Assembly (NCBI GenBank): GCA_019114885.1
Contig: DXEQ01000127.1
Location: 1-15,001, forward strand
Reading direction: 5' to 3'
DNA length: 15,001 bases
From: Candidatus Anaerobutyricum stercoripullorum
GTDB lineage: Bacteria > Bacillota > Clostridia > Lachnospirales > Lachnospiraceae
Notes under the pieces: model-generated
What the model saw: the letters and a program-made list of their open reading frames with translations, nothing else
The model's database searches: none
What the model was told of the DNA's origin: nothing
Shown here: one piece after another, positions 1 to 7,640 of the stretch
Layout of the letters: each line of letters opens with the position of its first letter
How positions within the stretch are numbered: position 1 is the first letter of the stretch
Translations under genes and position numbers: made by a program

Positions 1-52
1 GTATGTTGATCTCACCACACAAACTGTGCCGACTACTCCCTCATGTTTTGTC

Positions 53-81
53 ATTTTAACATAGAACATAGGGCATTTCAA
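53..81 (-). promoter_or_regulatory. Predicted sigma-A promoter firing off the left edge
   Basis: Read on the minus strand, TTGAAA (76-81) is followed after exactly 17 bases by TAAAAT (53-58), with a TG extension one base before the -10. Transcription would start near position 46 and run leftward out of the window. It lies just after the stop of the downstream Spo0A paralogue, so the next gene to the left may have its own promoter. No convincing start codon for that gene lies inside the window: the ATG nearest the GAGGGAG run reaches a stop after three codons. Confidence 0.45.
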
Positions 82-109
82 TCATTTTTCCAGAAAAAAT
101 GTCAATAAA

Positions 110-931
110 TCACGCGTGCATCCGGTATTCCAGGCGCAGCTTGTCCGCGATCAGCGCGATAAACTCCGAGTTGGTCGGTTTTCCCTTGCCGGCGCTCACC
201 GTATAACCGAACAACTCTTCCAGCACATCGATCCGTCCGCGGTTCCATGCCACCTCGATGGCATGGCGGATCGCCCTCTCCACACTGCTGGAGGTCGTCT
301 TGTACTTTTTGGCGATGGTCGGATAGAGAAGCTTCGTGATATAGTTTAACAGATTCATATCGTTGACCGTCATCATGATGGCCTCACGGATATACTGGTA
401 TCCTTTGATGTGAGCCGGAATCCCGATCTCGCGAATGATGTTGGTGATGTCCGCCTCCAGCGTATCCTCCCTGTATCCGGCGGCAGAAAGAGCCGCCGTC
501 TCCTTTTTGCCGGACTCCGCCTCCACTTTTTTCTGGCGCAGGCTGTCCTCCCTGGCCGCCGCAATCTGCAGGATTCTCCTTGCCAGATTATCCGTGCCGA
601 AAGGTTTCAGTATGTAATAGGCCGCCCCCAGACGACAGGCGCACTCGATCATGGACTGATTCCCGATGGAAGAGACAATGATAAAAGCCGGCGGCTGCTG
701 CAGATCCCTGTCCGCATTGATCTTCTCCATAACAGAAAATCCGTCCATCACCGGCAGCACCACATCCAGCAGGACAATATCCGGCTGCAGGCTCCGAATG
801 GCCCGGCAGGCGTCCTGCCCGTTATCCGTACTGTCCACCAGCTGCATATCTTTCCTCTTTTCAAAAAAATCCGTCAGTTCTTTTCTCGTATCTTCCGAAT
901 GGTCTGCGACTAAAATATTGATTGTCTTCAT
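110..931 (-). CDS. Spo0A-family response regulator, downstream paralogue with altered acidic pocket
   Basis: This is a 273-residue two-domain transcription factor of the Spo0A family. Residues 1-125 are a CheY-like receiver, with the predicted phospho-acceptor D56 in LLDVVLP and the conserved K109 in ILKPF. Residues about 165-270 are the Spo0A DNA-binding domain, recognised by AHIKGYQYIREAI, SVERAIRHAIEVAWNRG and GKPTNSEFIALIADKLRLEY. Between them is a roughly 40-residue Ala/Glu/Lys-rich linker. The start was set at 931 because GGAGGA lies nine bases upstream; a longer reading frame to 961 lacks such a site. Departures from canonical Spo0A: the second acidic-pocket Asp is His (VADH), the switch Thr is Ser87, and the Arg of the SRVERAIRH helix is Ser. 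It lies 35 bases downstream of a more canonical paralogue and is probably co-transcribed with it. It may be a specialised regulator or one with altered phosphorylation rather than the sporulation master switch. Confidence 0.93.
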   Translation of the reverse strand: MKTINILVADHSEDTRKELTDFFEKRKDMQLVDSTDNGQDACRAIRSLQPDIVLLDVVLPVMDGFSVMEKINADRDLQQPPAFIIVSSIGNQSMIECACRLGAAYYILKPFGTDNLARRILQIAAAREDSLRQKKVEAESGKKETAALSAAGYREDTLEADITNIIREIGIPAHIKGYQYIREAIMMTVNDMNLLNYITKLLYPTIAKKYKTTSSSVERAIRHAIEVAWNRGRIDVLEELFGYTVSAGKGKPTNSEFIALIADKLRLEYRMHA

Positions 932-966
932 ATGCGATGTCCTCCGTAACTTTTCCTGCATTTTTG

Positions 967-1776
967 TTAAAGTTTTATGGCGTTTTTGTATTCCAGCCGG
1001 ATTTTATCGGAAATGAGCGCGATAAACTCCGAATTGGTCGGTTTCCCCTTGCCGGACTGGATGGTGTAACCAAACAGTTCATGAATGGTGTCCATCTTTC
1101 CCCGGTTCCAGGCCACTTCGATGGCGTGGCGGATGGCACGCTCCACCCGGGAAGGGGTTGTCTTATGCATCTTGGCAATCGTCGGATACAGCTGTTTTGT
1201 GATGGAATTTAAAATATCCATATCTGCCACCGCCATTTTTATGGAATCCCGCAGATATTGATACCCCTTGATGTGGGCGGGAACTCCAATCTCATGAATG
1301 ATATTGGTGACGATCACCTCCAGCTGGTACTCCCTGTCCTCTTCGGTCTTTTTTCTGTCCATGGAGATCAGTTTCTCTTCTTCTTCCACGGCCCTCTTTC
1401 CACTTTTTACCTGACGTATCTTTTTCACGAGCGCATTCTGGTCAAACGGCTTTAAGATCACATACCAGGCCCCAAGATCCAGCGCCTCCTTTGTTATCAT
1501 CTCCCGCTGCATGGCGGTCAGCACGATAAATGCGGGTTTCCTGTCCATTTTTTCATCTTTCTGTATCTCTTCCAACACTCCGAGTCCGTCCAGTCTCGGC
1601 ATGATGATGTCAAGAAGCACCACATCCGGATGCGTCCGCCGGATCATGGACACTGCGTCCACGCCGTCAGAAGCGCTCCCCACGATTGTCATGTCTTTTT
1701 CTCTCGACACCATATCTTTCAGATTGTGACGGATTCTCTCGTTATCATCCGCAATTGCTACATTAATGTTTGACAT
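967..1776 (-). CDS. spo0A: Spo0A-type sporulation/stationary-phase response regulator, canonical paralogue
   Basis: This 269-residue protein matches the full Spo0A architecture. The receiver (residues 1-125) has the acidic pair D10-D11, phospho-acceptor D56 in LLDIIMP, T87 and K109 in ILKPF. A charged Glu/Lys linker (about 125-155) leads to the C-terminal helix-turn-helix domain with NIIHEIGVPAHIKGYQYL, SRVERAIRHAIEVAWNRG and KPTNSEFIALISDKIRLEY. All key phosphorylation residues are present, so phosphorelay or direct kinase activation is expected; phosphorylated Spo0A dimerises and binds TGTCGAA-like boxes. The start at 1776 is chosen for the AGGAGG immediately upstream; the frame extends eight codons further without better support. 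It is the first gene of a two-gene unit. In most Bacilli and Clostridia the sporulation spo0A follows spoIVB; here the upstream neighbour is a divergent transporter. This copy could therefore be an additional paralogue, with the sporulation spo0A elsewhere in the genome. Confidence 0.94.
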   Translation of the reverse strand: MSNINVAIADDNERIRHNLKDMVSREKDMTIVGSASDGVDAVSMIRRTHPDVVLLDIIMPRLDGLGVLEEIQKDEKMDRKPAFIVLTAMQREMITKEALDLGAWYVILKPFDQNALVKKIRQVKSGKRAVEEEEKLISMDRKKTEEDREYQLEVIVTNIIHEIGVPAHIKGYQYLRDSIKMAVADMDILNSITKQLYPTIAKMHKTTPSRVERAIRHAIEVAWNRGKMDTIHELFGYTIQSGKGKPTNSEFIALISDKIRLEYKNAIKL

Positions 1777-1814
1777 ATACCATCCTCCTGTAAATTGCAA
1801 TGGATTATAACATC

Positions 1815-1843
1815 ATTATACTTTTCCAGACAGCTAAATACAA
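1815..1843 (-). promoter_or_regulatory. Predicted promoter of the tandem Spo0A genes
   Basis: On the minus strand a perfect TATAAT (1815-1820) is preceded at 17 bases by TTGTAT (1838-1843), a half-matching -35. A second TATAAT with a TG extension (TGTTATAAT, 1804-1812) lies just downstream and could be an alternative start. A TTGTCGCA site (1851-1858) sits immediately upstream of the -35, a typical place for an activator that helps a weak -35. The leader would be about 30 bases. Confidence 0.55.
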
Positions 1844-1850
1844 ATTTATT

Positions 1851-1858
1851 TTGTCGCA
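1851..1858 (+). promoter_or_regulatory. Spo0A-box-like site 1 (TTGTCGCA)
   Basis: TTGTCGCA differs by one base from the Spo0A-box core TTGTCGAA. It lies about 43-50 bases upstream of the predicted transcription start of the tandem Spo0A genes. An identical octamer occurs in the opposite orientation at 1972-1979. Binding by either paralogue is inferred, not shown. Confidence 0.4.
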
Positions 1859-1971
1859 ATTGTTTATGATATTTATTATATTATGACCAAACCCGTTCTG
1901 ATATGTCTTTTTTCCGGATTTTTTCTATTTATCCGTCCCGGAACTTCCGTTTTCTCCCTATTTTTATTGTA

Positions 1972-1979
1972 TGCGACAA
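1972..1979 (-). promoter_or_regulatory. Spo0A-box-like site 2 (TTGTCGCA, inverted)
   Basis: The plus strand reads TGCGACAA, the exact reverse complement of the site at 1851-1858. It lies about 70 bases upstream of the symporter promoter. The two sites flank about 113 bases between the two divergent promoters, which would suit shared control of both transcription units. Confidence 0.35.
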
Positions 1980-2050
1980 GATATATAATATACCGATTTC
2001 CTGAAAATGTGAAGCAGACATTCTGACAGGTAAAAATATACAAAAAAACA

Positions 2051-2079
2051 TTGACTTTTTTGATTTCATGTGTTAAAGT
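2051..2079 (+). promoter_or_regulatory. Predicted sigma-A promoter of the symporter gene
   Basis: TTGACT (2051-2056) and TAAAGT (2074-2079) are separated by 17 bases, with TG one base before the -10 (TGTTAAAGT). The transcription start would be near 2086, giving a leader of roughly 35 bases. That leader holds a small ATGGT/ACCAT hairpin with a four-base loop (2084-2097) just before the ribosome binding site. Confidence 0.55.
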
Positions 2080-2119
2080 TTTTATGGTTTTTACCATTAA
2101 AGTGCTAAAGGAGGAAATT

Positions 2120-3652
2120 ATGAAACTACTCGTTCTGATCATTTACTTTGCCGTTCTGATCGGCATTGGATTTTATTGCAGAAAACATGCAACTGACGTA
2201 AAAGGGTTTGTCCTGGGAGGCCGCTCCGTGGGCCCGTGGCTGACTGCATTCGCCTACGGTACCTCCTATTTTTCTGCCGTTGTCTTCATCGGATACGCCG
2301 GGCAGTTTGGCTGGCGGTTCGGCATCGCAGCCACCTGGGCCGGCATCGGCAACGCCATCCTCGGCTCGCTCCTGGCATGGATGATTCTGGGGCGGCGCAC
2401 AAGGGTCATGTCACAGCATCTGGACTCCGCCACCATGCCGCAGTTCTTCGGACAGCGCTTTGACAGCCCGTCTTTAAAGATTGCGGCTTCCGCCATCATC
2501 TTCGTATTTCTGATTCCGTATACGGCTTCCTTATACAACGGTCTGTCCCGTCTGTTCGGTATGGCTTTTCACATCGACTATTCCGTCTGCATCGTGATCA
2601 TGGCCGTACTCACAGGCATCTACGTCATCGCCGGAGGATACATGGCCACAGCCATCAACGACTTCATCCAGGGCATCATCATGCTGGTGGGTATCGTGGC
2701 TGTGGTGGCCGCTGTCATTAACGGCAAAGGCGGCATGGCGGCAGCGCTGGACGGTCTGGCAAGGGTGACCGATGAGACCGTCTCCACCACACCGGGTATC
2801 TTTGCTTCCTTCTTCGGACCGGAACCGATGAACCTGATGTTTGTGGTCATCCTCACCTCTCTTGGTACCTGGGGACTGCCGCAGATGGTACAGAAGTTCT
2901 ACGCCATCCGGGATGAGGAATCCATCAAAAAGGGAACCTTTATCTCCACCGTCTTCGCCCTGATCGTGGCGGGCGGCTGCTACTTCCTGGGCGGCTTCGG
3001 ACGGCTTTTCTCCGACCAGATCGATATTGCCACCGGCGGATATGACTCCATCATTCCGACCATGCTGGAGAATCTGAGCCCGGCTCTCTTAGCTCTCACG
3101 GTCATTCTGGTATTATCGGCTTCCATGTCTACCCTCTCCTCCCTGGTCATCGCGTCCAGCTCCACGCTGACCATTGACTTTATCCGGGACATATTTTTTA
3201 AAAAAATGCGTGACGAGAGACAGGTGCTGATCATCCGTGTACTCATCGTGGTCTTCATCGCCATCTCCGCTGTACTGGCTCTCATCCAGTATAAGAGCAA
3301 CGTGACCTTTATCGCTCAGCTCATGGGCATCTCCTGGGGCGCACTGGCCGGCGCTTTCCTGGCTCCGTACCTCTTTTCCCTGTACTGGAAGCGGACCACA
3401 ACGGCCGCCTGCTGGGCTTCCTTTGTATTCGGCTGCGGCCTGATGATCGTGGATATGGCAGCGCCATCCATCCTTCCTGCCTTCATGCAGTCTCCGATCA
3501 ACTGCGGCTCCATCGCCATGCTGGCCGGTCTGATCATTGTACCGGTGGTGAGTCTTATCACACCAAAACCGGACGATAAGCGGATGGAAGAAGTCTTCTC
3601 CTGCTATAATCAGACAAATGTAGTGCCGCGCAAGACGGCGCTGGGCAAATAA
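2120..3652 (+). CDS. Sodium:solute symporter (SSS family)
   Basis: This 510-residue polytopic inner-membrane protein belongs to the sodium:solute symporter family (the PutP/PanF type), which couples sodium entry to uptake of an organic solute. Visible family marks are the N-terminal GGRSVGPWLTAFAYGTSYFSA segment (about 33-53), the AGGYMATAINDFIQG signature (171-185), LGTWGLPQMVQKFYAIRDE (248-266), and the Ser/Thr-rich helix SASMSTLSSLVIASSSTLTID (333-353) that in this family supplies sodium ligands. About 12-13 hydrophobic segments are apparent, as is usual. The start at 2120 follows AAAGGAGG by five bases; the frame is open further upstream from a TTG that overlaps the promoter and is not a start. 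It stands alone between the divergent Spo0A pair and a terminator. The substrate cannot be read from the sequence; carboxylates or amino acids are likely given the neighbouring CoA-ligase and aminotransferase genes. Confidence 0.9.
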   Translation: MKLLVLIIYFAVLIGIGFYCRKHATDVKGFVLGGRSVGPWLTAFAYGTSYFSAVVFIGYAGQFGWRFGIAATWAGIGNAILGSLLAWMILGRRTRVMSQHLDSATMPQFFGQRFDSPSLKIAASAIIFVFLIPYTASLYNGLSRLFGMAFHIDYSVCIVIMAVLTGIYVIAGGYMATAINDFIQGIIMLVGIVAVVAAVINGKGGMAAALDGLARVTDETVSTTPGIFASFFGPEPMNLMFVVILTSLGTWGLPQMVQKFYAIRDEESIKKGTFISTVFALIVAGGCYFLGGFGRLFSDQIDIATGGYDSIIPTMLENLSPALLALTVILVLSASMSTLSSLVIASSSTLTIDFIRDIFFKKMRDERQVLIIRVLIVVFIAISAVLALIQYKSNVTFIAQLMGISWGALAGAFLAPYLFSLYWKRTTTAACWASFVFGCGLMIVDMAAPSILPAFMQSPINCGSIAMLAGLIIVPVVSLITPKPDDKRMEEVFSCYNQTNVVPRKTALGK

Positions 3653-3689
3653 TCAGGAACATAATCGTGGACTGATCATTATCCACAGC

Positions 3690-3725
3690 AAAACGGAGAA
3701 TCCTCTGCGCAGGGTTCTCCGTTTT
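3690..3725. terminator. Bidirectional intrinsic terminator
   Basis: AAAACGGAGAA (3690-3700) pairs perfectly with TTCTCCGTTTT (3715-3725). The inner bases continue the stem through one G-T pair and CCT/AGG, leaving a six-base loop, CTGCGC. Both arms end in runs of A/T, so it can stop the symporter transcript rightward and the SulP transcript leftward. Confidence 0.85.
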
Positions 3726-3735
3726 ATATACCAAA

Positions 3736-3773
3736 GGGGCTGGCAGCCGGATATCTTATCGGCTGTCTGCCCC
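3736..3773 (-). terminator. Second hairpin, probable terminator of the ligase-SulP operon
   Basis: GGGGCTGGCAGCCG (3736-3749) can pair with CGGCTGTCTGCCCC (3760-3773) with one mismatch and one G-T wobble around a ten-base loop. On the minus strand it is followed only by a short TTT before more AT-rich sequence. It lies 37 bases beyond the SulP stop codon. The perfect hairpin further on would act as a backup. Confidence 0.5.
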
Positions 3774-3810
3774 GTATTCTGTTCTGCGATCACCGCAGGG
3801 AATATGCTGT

Positions 3811-5988
3811 TTATCTGTTCTCTTCTTCCTGCTGCGGCGTCTCTTCGCCGCTGATCTCCCGCAGCCGCCGCATGCCTGTCGGATTCTGCCTGTTCAGTCG
3901 CTCTTCCATCTGAGCCCGCCTCTCATCCAGATGTTCTTTCACACCCGGATGTTCCTGCAACAGCGTATCCCGCAGGACCCGTCTCCTTTTCTCTATGAGA
4001 CTGATCACAAGACCTCTCTTTTCCTTCACCTCCGGCGGGAATTCATCGATGTGCAGCTCCAGTCTCCTGAGCAGTTCATCCTCATCCAGAGGTCCCAGCG
4101 AATGCCAGAATGTGAGCTTCTCCTCCAGGCCGGCCTCCGACAGATCTTCCAGATCGGAAAGGCCGTGAATCTGATGGACCACATCCCGCACCCACTTCTC
4201 TATCTCCTGCACCGTGTCCGTGCCGAAAGCCCAGGCAAACTCTTCGAGAGAATGTTCTTCTTCCGGCGTCAAAACATAATGATGACTCCGCCGGACCGCC
4301 TCCATCTCTCCCTCCGGGATATCCAGCACAAACGGCTCCCGAAGGCCCAGATCGTGCAGCGCCGCCAGAATCGTTCTCCGCACCATGCCCTCCTCGATCA
4401 GATGGCCGATGCCGAGCTTTCGCATCTGTTCGTTTACATTTTCTGTGTGTTCGGTGATATAGAACCGGATGTTTTTCTTCTGCAGGCTTTTTGCGAGGCT
4501 CTCAAGGCCGTCCGCCGCCGTGATATCCAGACTGTTGACCGCTCCCGCGTCGAGGATCACCGCCCGGGTATCCTCCTGAATCCTTTCCAGGATATCGCCC
4601 TGCAGAATCTTGATATTGGCAAAAAACAGGTTCTCGCTGAACCGGTAGATGATGACATCCTTCACCGGATAGGCGAACCGGTTCTTTTCCAGTGCGTAAA
4701 AATCCATCCTGCCCGGAATCATCCCCTGGAAATACCGGGGAGGATTGGTGGCTTTCAGGATCACTGCCACAAAGGAAAGCAGCAGACCTACGATGACGCC
4801 GTAGATCGTCCCCAGAAGGAGTACGGTCACACAGGCTGTCATAAAGATAAAAAACTCCTGCCGGCTCACTTTAAAAAGCCGGACAGCCAGATGGACCTCC
4901 ACCACATTTAACAGCGCGGATATGACGATGGCTGTCAGCACCGGCACCGGAAGATACCCGATAAAACCGGTGGCGCACAGCAGGATACCGGCCATAAAAA
5001 TACCGGCCACGATGGATACCGCCTGTGTCCTTCCTCCATACTGTTCATTCATGGATGTTCGCGATATACTTCCGTTGACCGGACAGCAGCCCACGACCGC
5101 CGAGGCAAGATTACCTGCCGCGCAGGCCAGAATCTCCTGCCGGTCGTTAAGCTTATATCCATTCTTTGCCGCAAAGTTGTTCTCGCTGAGCAGGGTCTCT
5201 GACATGATGACGACCGCCACCATCAGTCCCCGTCCCACCGCATGGGTCAGATCCACCTGTGAGATATCCGGCAGAAAAAGTCGCGGCAATCCCGTCTCCA
5301 CCTGATCAAGCAGGACCACACCGTGATCCTGCACATGAAATAGCACTGTCAGCAGGACGCCGGCCGCCATGACCACCACTGCCATAGGGAACTTGGGAAT
5401 CAGCTTCTTTCCCAGAATCAGAACCGCCAGAGAAACCACGCCCAGGAACACGGACAGCCCGTTCACATTTCTGAGCGCTCCGATCAGATGATGCAACAAT
5501 TCCGGAAGCTCTCCCGTTCCCGACGGACTGCCGAGAATCTTCGGAATCTGCATGAGGATGATCGTCACCGCGATTCCGCTGATAAAGCCTCCCATCACCG
5601 GCGTGGAGATAAAATCCACGATCCGGTCCGCGTGGAGAAAGTAAAACAGCAGCAGCCACAATCCCGCAAACAAAGCGATCATAGGCACATACTGCATGGC
5701 GGCGCTGCTCTCTCCCGCAATTCCCAGAGTGGCAAGCGCCCCGCCCACGATCGCCGCCGGAGCCGCATCCACGCCAAAAATAAACTGCTTCGAGGTGGAA
5801 AACATCGAAAACAGCAGGATGGGCAGCACCGACCCGTAAAGACCAAAGACCGCGGGAAGTCCCGCGATCTGTGCATATCCCATGGAAATCGGTATGGACA
5901 CCGCGGCGATGATCACGCCGGAAAACAGGTCCTTCGCCAGATATTCCATCTTATACTGTCTGAGAGTAGGAAATAATCTTATATTCAT
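3811..5988 (-). CDS. SulP-family anion transporter with STAS domain and long C-terminal extension
   Basis: This 725-residue membrane protein is of the SulP (SLC26-like) family. Residues about 15-415 form the transport domain: GLPAVFGLYGSVLP (43-56) and the family's CCPVNGSISRTSMNEQYGGRTQ region (301-322) are clear, with many hydrophobic helices. Residues about 438-545 match a STAS domain (VKDVIIYRF through SLDITAADGLESLAKSL), the cytoplasmic regulatory module. Residues about 550-725 are an extra charged, helix-prone tail rich in Glu, Arg and Leu, which makes the protein well over 100 residues longer than usual bacterial SulP proteins. The start at 5988 is preceded by AGGGGATAAG lying inside the end of the ligase gene; only three bases separate the two genes, implying translational coupling. 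SulP members carry sulfate, bicarbonate or, as in E. coli DauA, dicarboxylates. Coupling to an acyl-CoA synthetase favours an organic carboxylate here, but that is inference. Confidence 0.9.
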   Translation of the reverse strand: MNIRLFPTLRQYKMEYLAKDLFSGVIIAAVSIPISMGYAQIAGLPAVFGLYGSVLPILLFSMFSTSKQFIFGVDAAPAAIVGGALATLGIAGESSAAMQYVPMIALFAGLWLLLFYFLHADRIVDFISTPVMGGFISGIAVTIILMQIPKILGSPSGTGELPELLHHLIGALRNVNGLSVFLGVVSLAVLILGKKLIPKFPMAVVVMAAGVLLTVLFHVQDHGVVLLDQVETGLPRLFLPDISQVDLTHAVGRGLMVAVVIMSETLLSENNFAAKNGYKLNDRQEILACAAGNLASAVVGCCPVNGSISRTSMNEQYGGRTQAVSIVAGIFMAGILLCATGFIGYLPVPVLTAIVISALLNVVEVHLAVRLFKVSRQEFFIFMTACVTVLLLGTIYGVIVGLLLSFVAVILKATNPPRYFQGMIPGRMDFYALEKNRFAYPVKDVIIYRFSENLFFANIKILQGDILERIQEDTRAVILDAGAVNSLDITAADGLESLAKSLQKKNIRFYITEHTENVNEQMRKLGIGHLIEEGMVRRTILAALHDLGLREPFVLDIPEGEMEAVRRSHHYVLTPEEEHSLEEFAWAFGTDTVQEIEKWVRDVVHQIHGLSDLEDLSEAGLEEKLTFWHSLGPLDEDELLRRLELHIDEFPPEVKEKRGLVISLIEKRRRVLRDTLLQEHPGVKEHLDERRAQMEERLNRQNPTGMRRLREISGEETPQQEEENR

Positions 5989-5991
5989 ATC

Positions 5992-7626
5992 TTATCCCCT
6001 GTTCTGCTGTGCCACCAGATGCTCCGCGCCGTATTTCTTGCGGAGTGCCGGTTTCTCAATCTTACCGGTGGCATTTCTCGGCACATCGGCAAAGATGATC
6101 TTCTTCGGTCTCTTATATCTTGGAAGTTCATGGCAGTATTCTTCAATCTCCTCTTCGGTACATTCCATGCCGTCCTTGATGGAGATGATCGCGCCGGTGA
6201 TCTCACCGAGACGCTTATCCGGCAGTCCAATGACCGCCACGTCCTTGACCTTGTCATAAGCGCTTAAGAAATTCTCGATCTGTACCGGGTAAATGTTCTC
6301 GCCGCCGCTGACGATCACGTCCTTCTTGCGGTCAACGAGGAAATAAAAGCCGTCCTCATCCTGCATGGCCATATCTCCGGTAAACAGCCAGCCGTCCCGC
6401 AATGTCTGCGCCGTGGCCTCCGGATCGTTATAGTAGCAGGTCATGAGACCCGGCCCCTTCACACAGAGCTCGCCTACGCCACCCTGCGGAACCGTCTCTC
6501 CGTTCTCATCCACGATCTTACACTGCCAGCGGTAACCCGGCACACCGATGGCTCCCACCTTGTGGATATTGTCCATCCCCAGATGTACACAGCCCGGACC
6601 CGTCGATTCGGACAGGCCATAGTTCGTGTCGTATTTATGATTCGGGAAGTATTCTTTCCAGTGCTTGATCAGAGACGGCGGCACCGGCTGCGCGCCGATG
6701 TGCATCAGTCTCCACTGATCCAGCTCGTAATCCGAAAGCTTCAGCTCTCCTCTGTCCAGACAATCCAGGATATCCTGTGCCCATGGCACCAGCAGCCATA
6801 CGATGGTACAGTGCTCTTTGGACACGGCGTCCAGGATGATCTCCGGAGAGGTTCCCTTTAACAGGACCGCCCTGCTGCCGGCATATAAGCTTCCCATCCA
6901 GTGGAACTTAGCGCCGGTATGATACAGCGGCGGGATACATAAGAATACGTCATCCCGGCTGGTCTCATGGTGCTTCTGCTCCATCTGCGCCGCCTGCGAC
7001 AGGCTCTCGTGATTATGTAAGATGGCCTTCGGAAATCCGGTAGTGCCTGAAGAAAAGTAGATGGCAGCGTCATCGTCCTCCTCCAGACGAACGAGTGGAG
7101 GCTGGCTGGAGCAGTCCGCCACCAGTTCCATGTAACTCTCCGCAAAGGTCGGACAACCGTCGCCCACGTAAATGAGCAGCCGTCCCCGGCTGAGCTTCTC
7201 CTCGATGGACTCGATTCGTCCGATAAACTCCGGTCCGAAAAACAGGACGTGTACCTCCGCCAGATCCGCGCAGTACTGAATCTCGTCCGCGGAAAAGCGG
7301 AAATTAAACGGCACCGCGATGGCTCCCGTCTTGAGGATACCGAAGTAGATCGGCAGCCATTCCAGACAGTTAAACATGAGGATCGCCACACGGTCCCCCT
7401 TCTGGATACCGCGGCTTAAAAGCATATTTGCCACACGGTTGGCCTTCTCATCAAAGATGCTCCATGTAATCTCCCTGCGATAAGGCATGGCAGATGTCTG
7501 CTGTACCAGATCGTATTCTTTCCAGGTGGCCTTTCTTGTATCTTTCATTGTCGGATTCAGCTCCACCAGCGCCACCTCATCACCATAGAGCTTATGATTC
7601 CGTTCCAGTAAATCTGTAACAGGCAT
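5992..7626 (-). CDS. AMP-forming acyl-CoA synthetase (ANL superfamily)
   Basis: This 544-residue cytoplasmic enzyme activates a carboxylic acid with ATP to an acyl-adenylate and then to an acyl-CoA. All core motifs are intact: the P-loop YFSSGTTGFPKA (190-201), NYGLSES (335-341), GWLFTGDM (412-419), the hinge DRKKDVIVSGGENIYP (432-447), and the C-terminal PRNATGKIEK with catalytic K522. Length is normal for medium-chain, aryl or fatty acyl-CoA ligases. An insertion of roughly 25 residues (about 27-50) near the N-terminus separates the first strand from the TWSIFDEKANRVA helix. The start at 7626 follows GAGGG at suitable spacing. It is the first gene of an operon with the SulP transporter and is read from the promoter at 7802-7830 through a long repeated leader. 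The substrate is unknown. It is unrelated in subfamily to the phenylacetate-CoA ligase at the other end of the window. Confidence 0.92.
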   Translation of the reverse strand: MPVTDLLERNHKLYGDEVALVELNPTMKDTRKATWKEYDLVQQTSAMPYRREITWSIFDEKANRVANMLLSRGIQKGDRVAILMFNCLEWLPIYFGILKTGAIAVPFNFRFSADEIQYCADLAEVHVLFFGPEFIGRIESIEEKLSRGRLLIYVGDGCPTFAESYMELVADCSSQPPLVRLEEDDDAAIYFSSGTTGFPKAILHNHESLSQAAQMEQKHHETSRDDVFLCIPPLYHTGAKFHWMGSLYAGSRAVLLKGTSPEIILDAVSKEHCTIVWLLVPWAQDILDCLDRGELKLSDYELDQWRLMHIGAQPVPPSLIKHWKEYFPNHKYDTNYGLSESTGPGCVHLGMDNIHKVGAIGVPGYRWQCKIVDENGETVPQGGVGELCVKGPGLMTCYYNDPEATAQTLRDGWLFTGDMAMQDEDGFYFLVDRKKDVIVSGGENIYPVQIENFLSAYDKVKDVAVIGLPDKRLGEITGAIISIKDGMECTEEEIEEYCHELPRYKRPKKIIFADVPRNATGKIEKPALRKKYGAEHLVAQQNRG

Positions 7627-7640
7627 ATTCTTTCCCTCTT

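Noticed and set aside
83..101. CATTTTT/AAAAATG hairpin after the downstream Spo0A paralogue as a terminator
   Set aside because: The stem is almost all A-T with no GC core and no following T run; it overlaps the region feeding the next leftward promoter, so I did not call it.
100..106. TGTCAAT as a further Spo0A box near the left edge
   Set aside because: A single seven-base partial match in AT-rich DNA is expected by chance and has no partner site.
1876..2142. Minus-strand 88-codon open frame across the symporter promoter region
   Set aside because: It covers the predicted promoter and ribosome binding site of the symporter, has no ribosome binding site of its own, and reads as low-complexity AT-rich sequence.
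3667..3686. GTGGA/TCCAC hairpin after the symporter stop
   Set aside because: Only five base pairs with a ten-base loop, next to a far stronger terminator; probably chance.
3931..4911. 326-codon plus-strand open frame opposite the SulP gene
   Set aside because: It is a shadow of the SulP coding strand, Arg/His/Gln-rich with no domain and no ribosome binding site.
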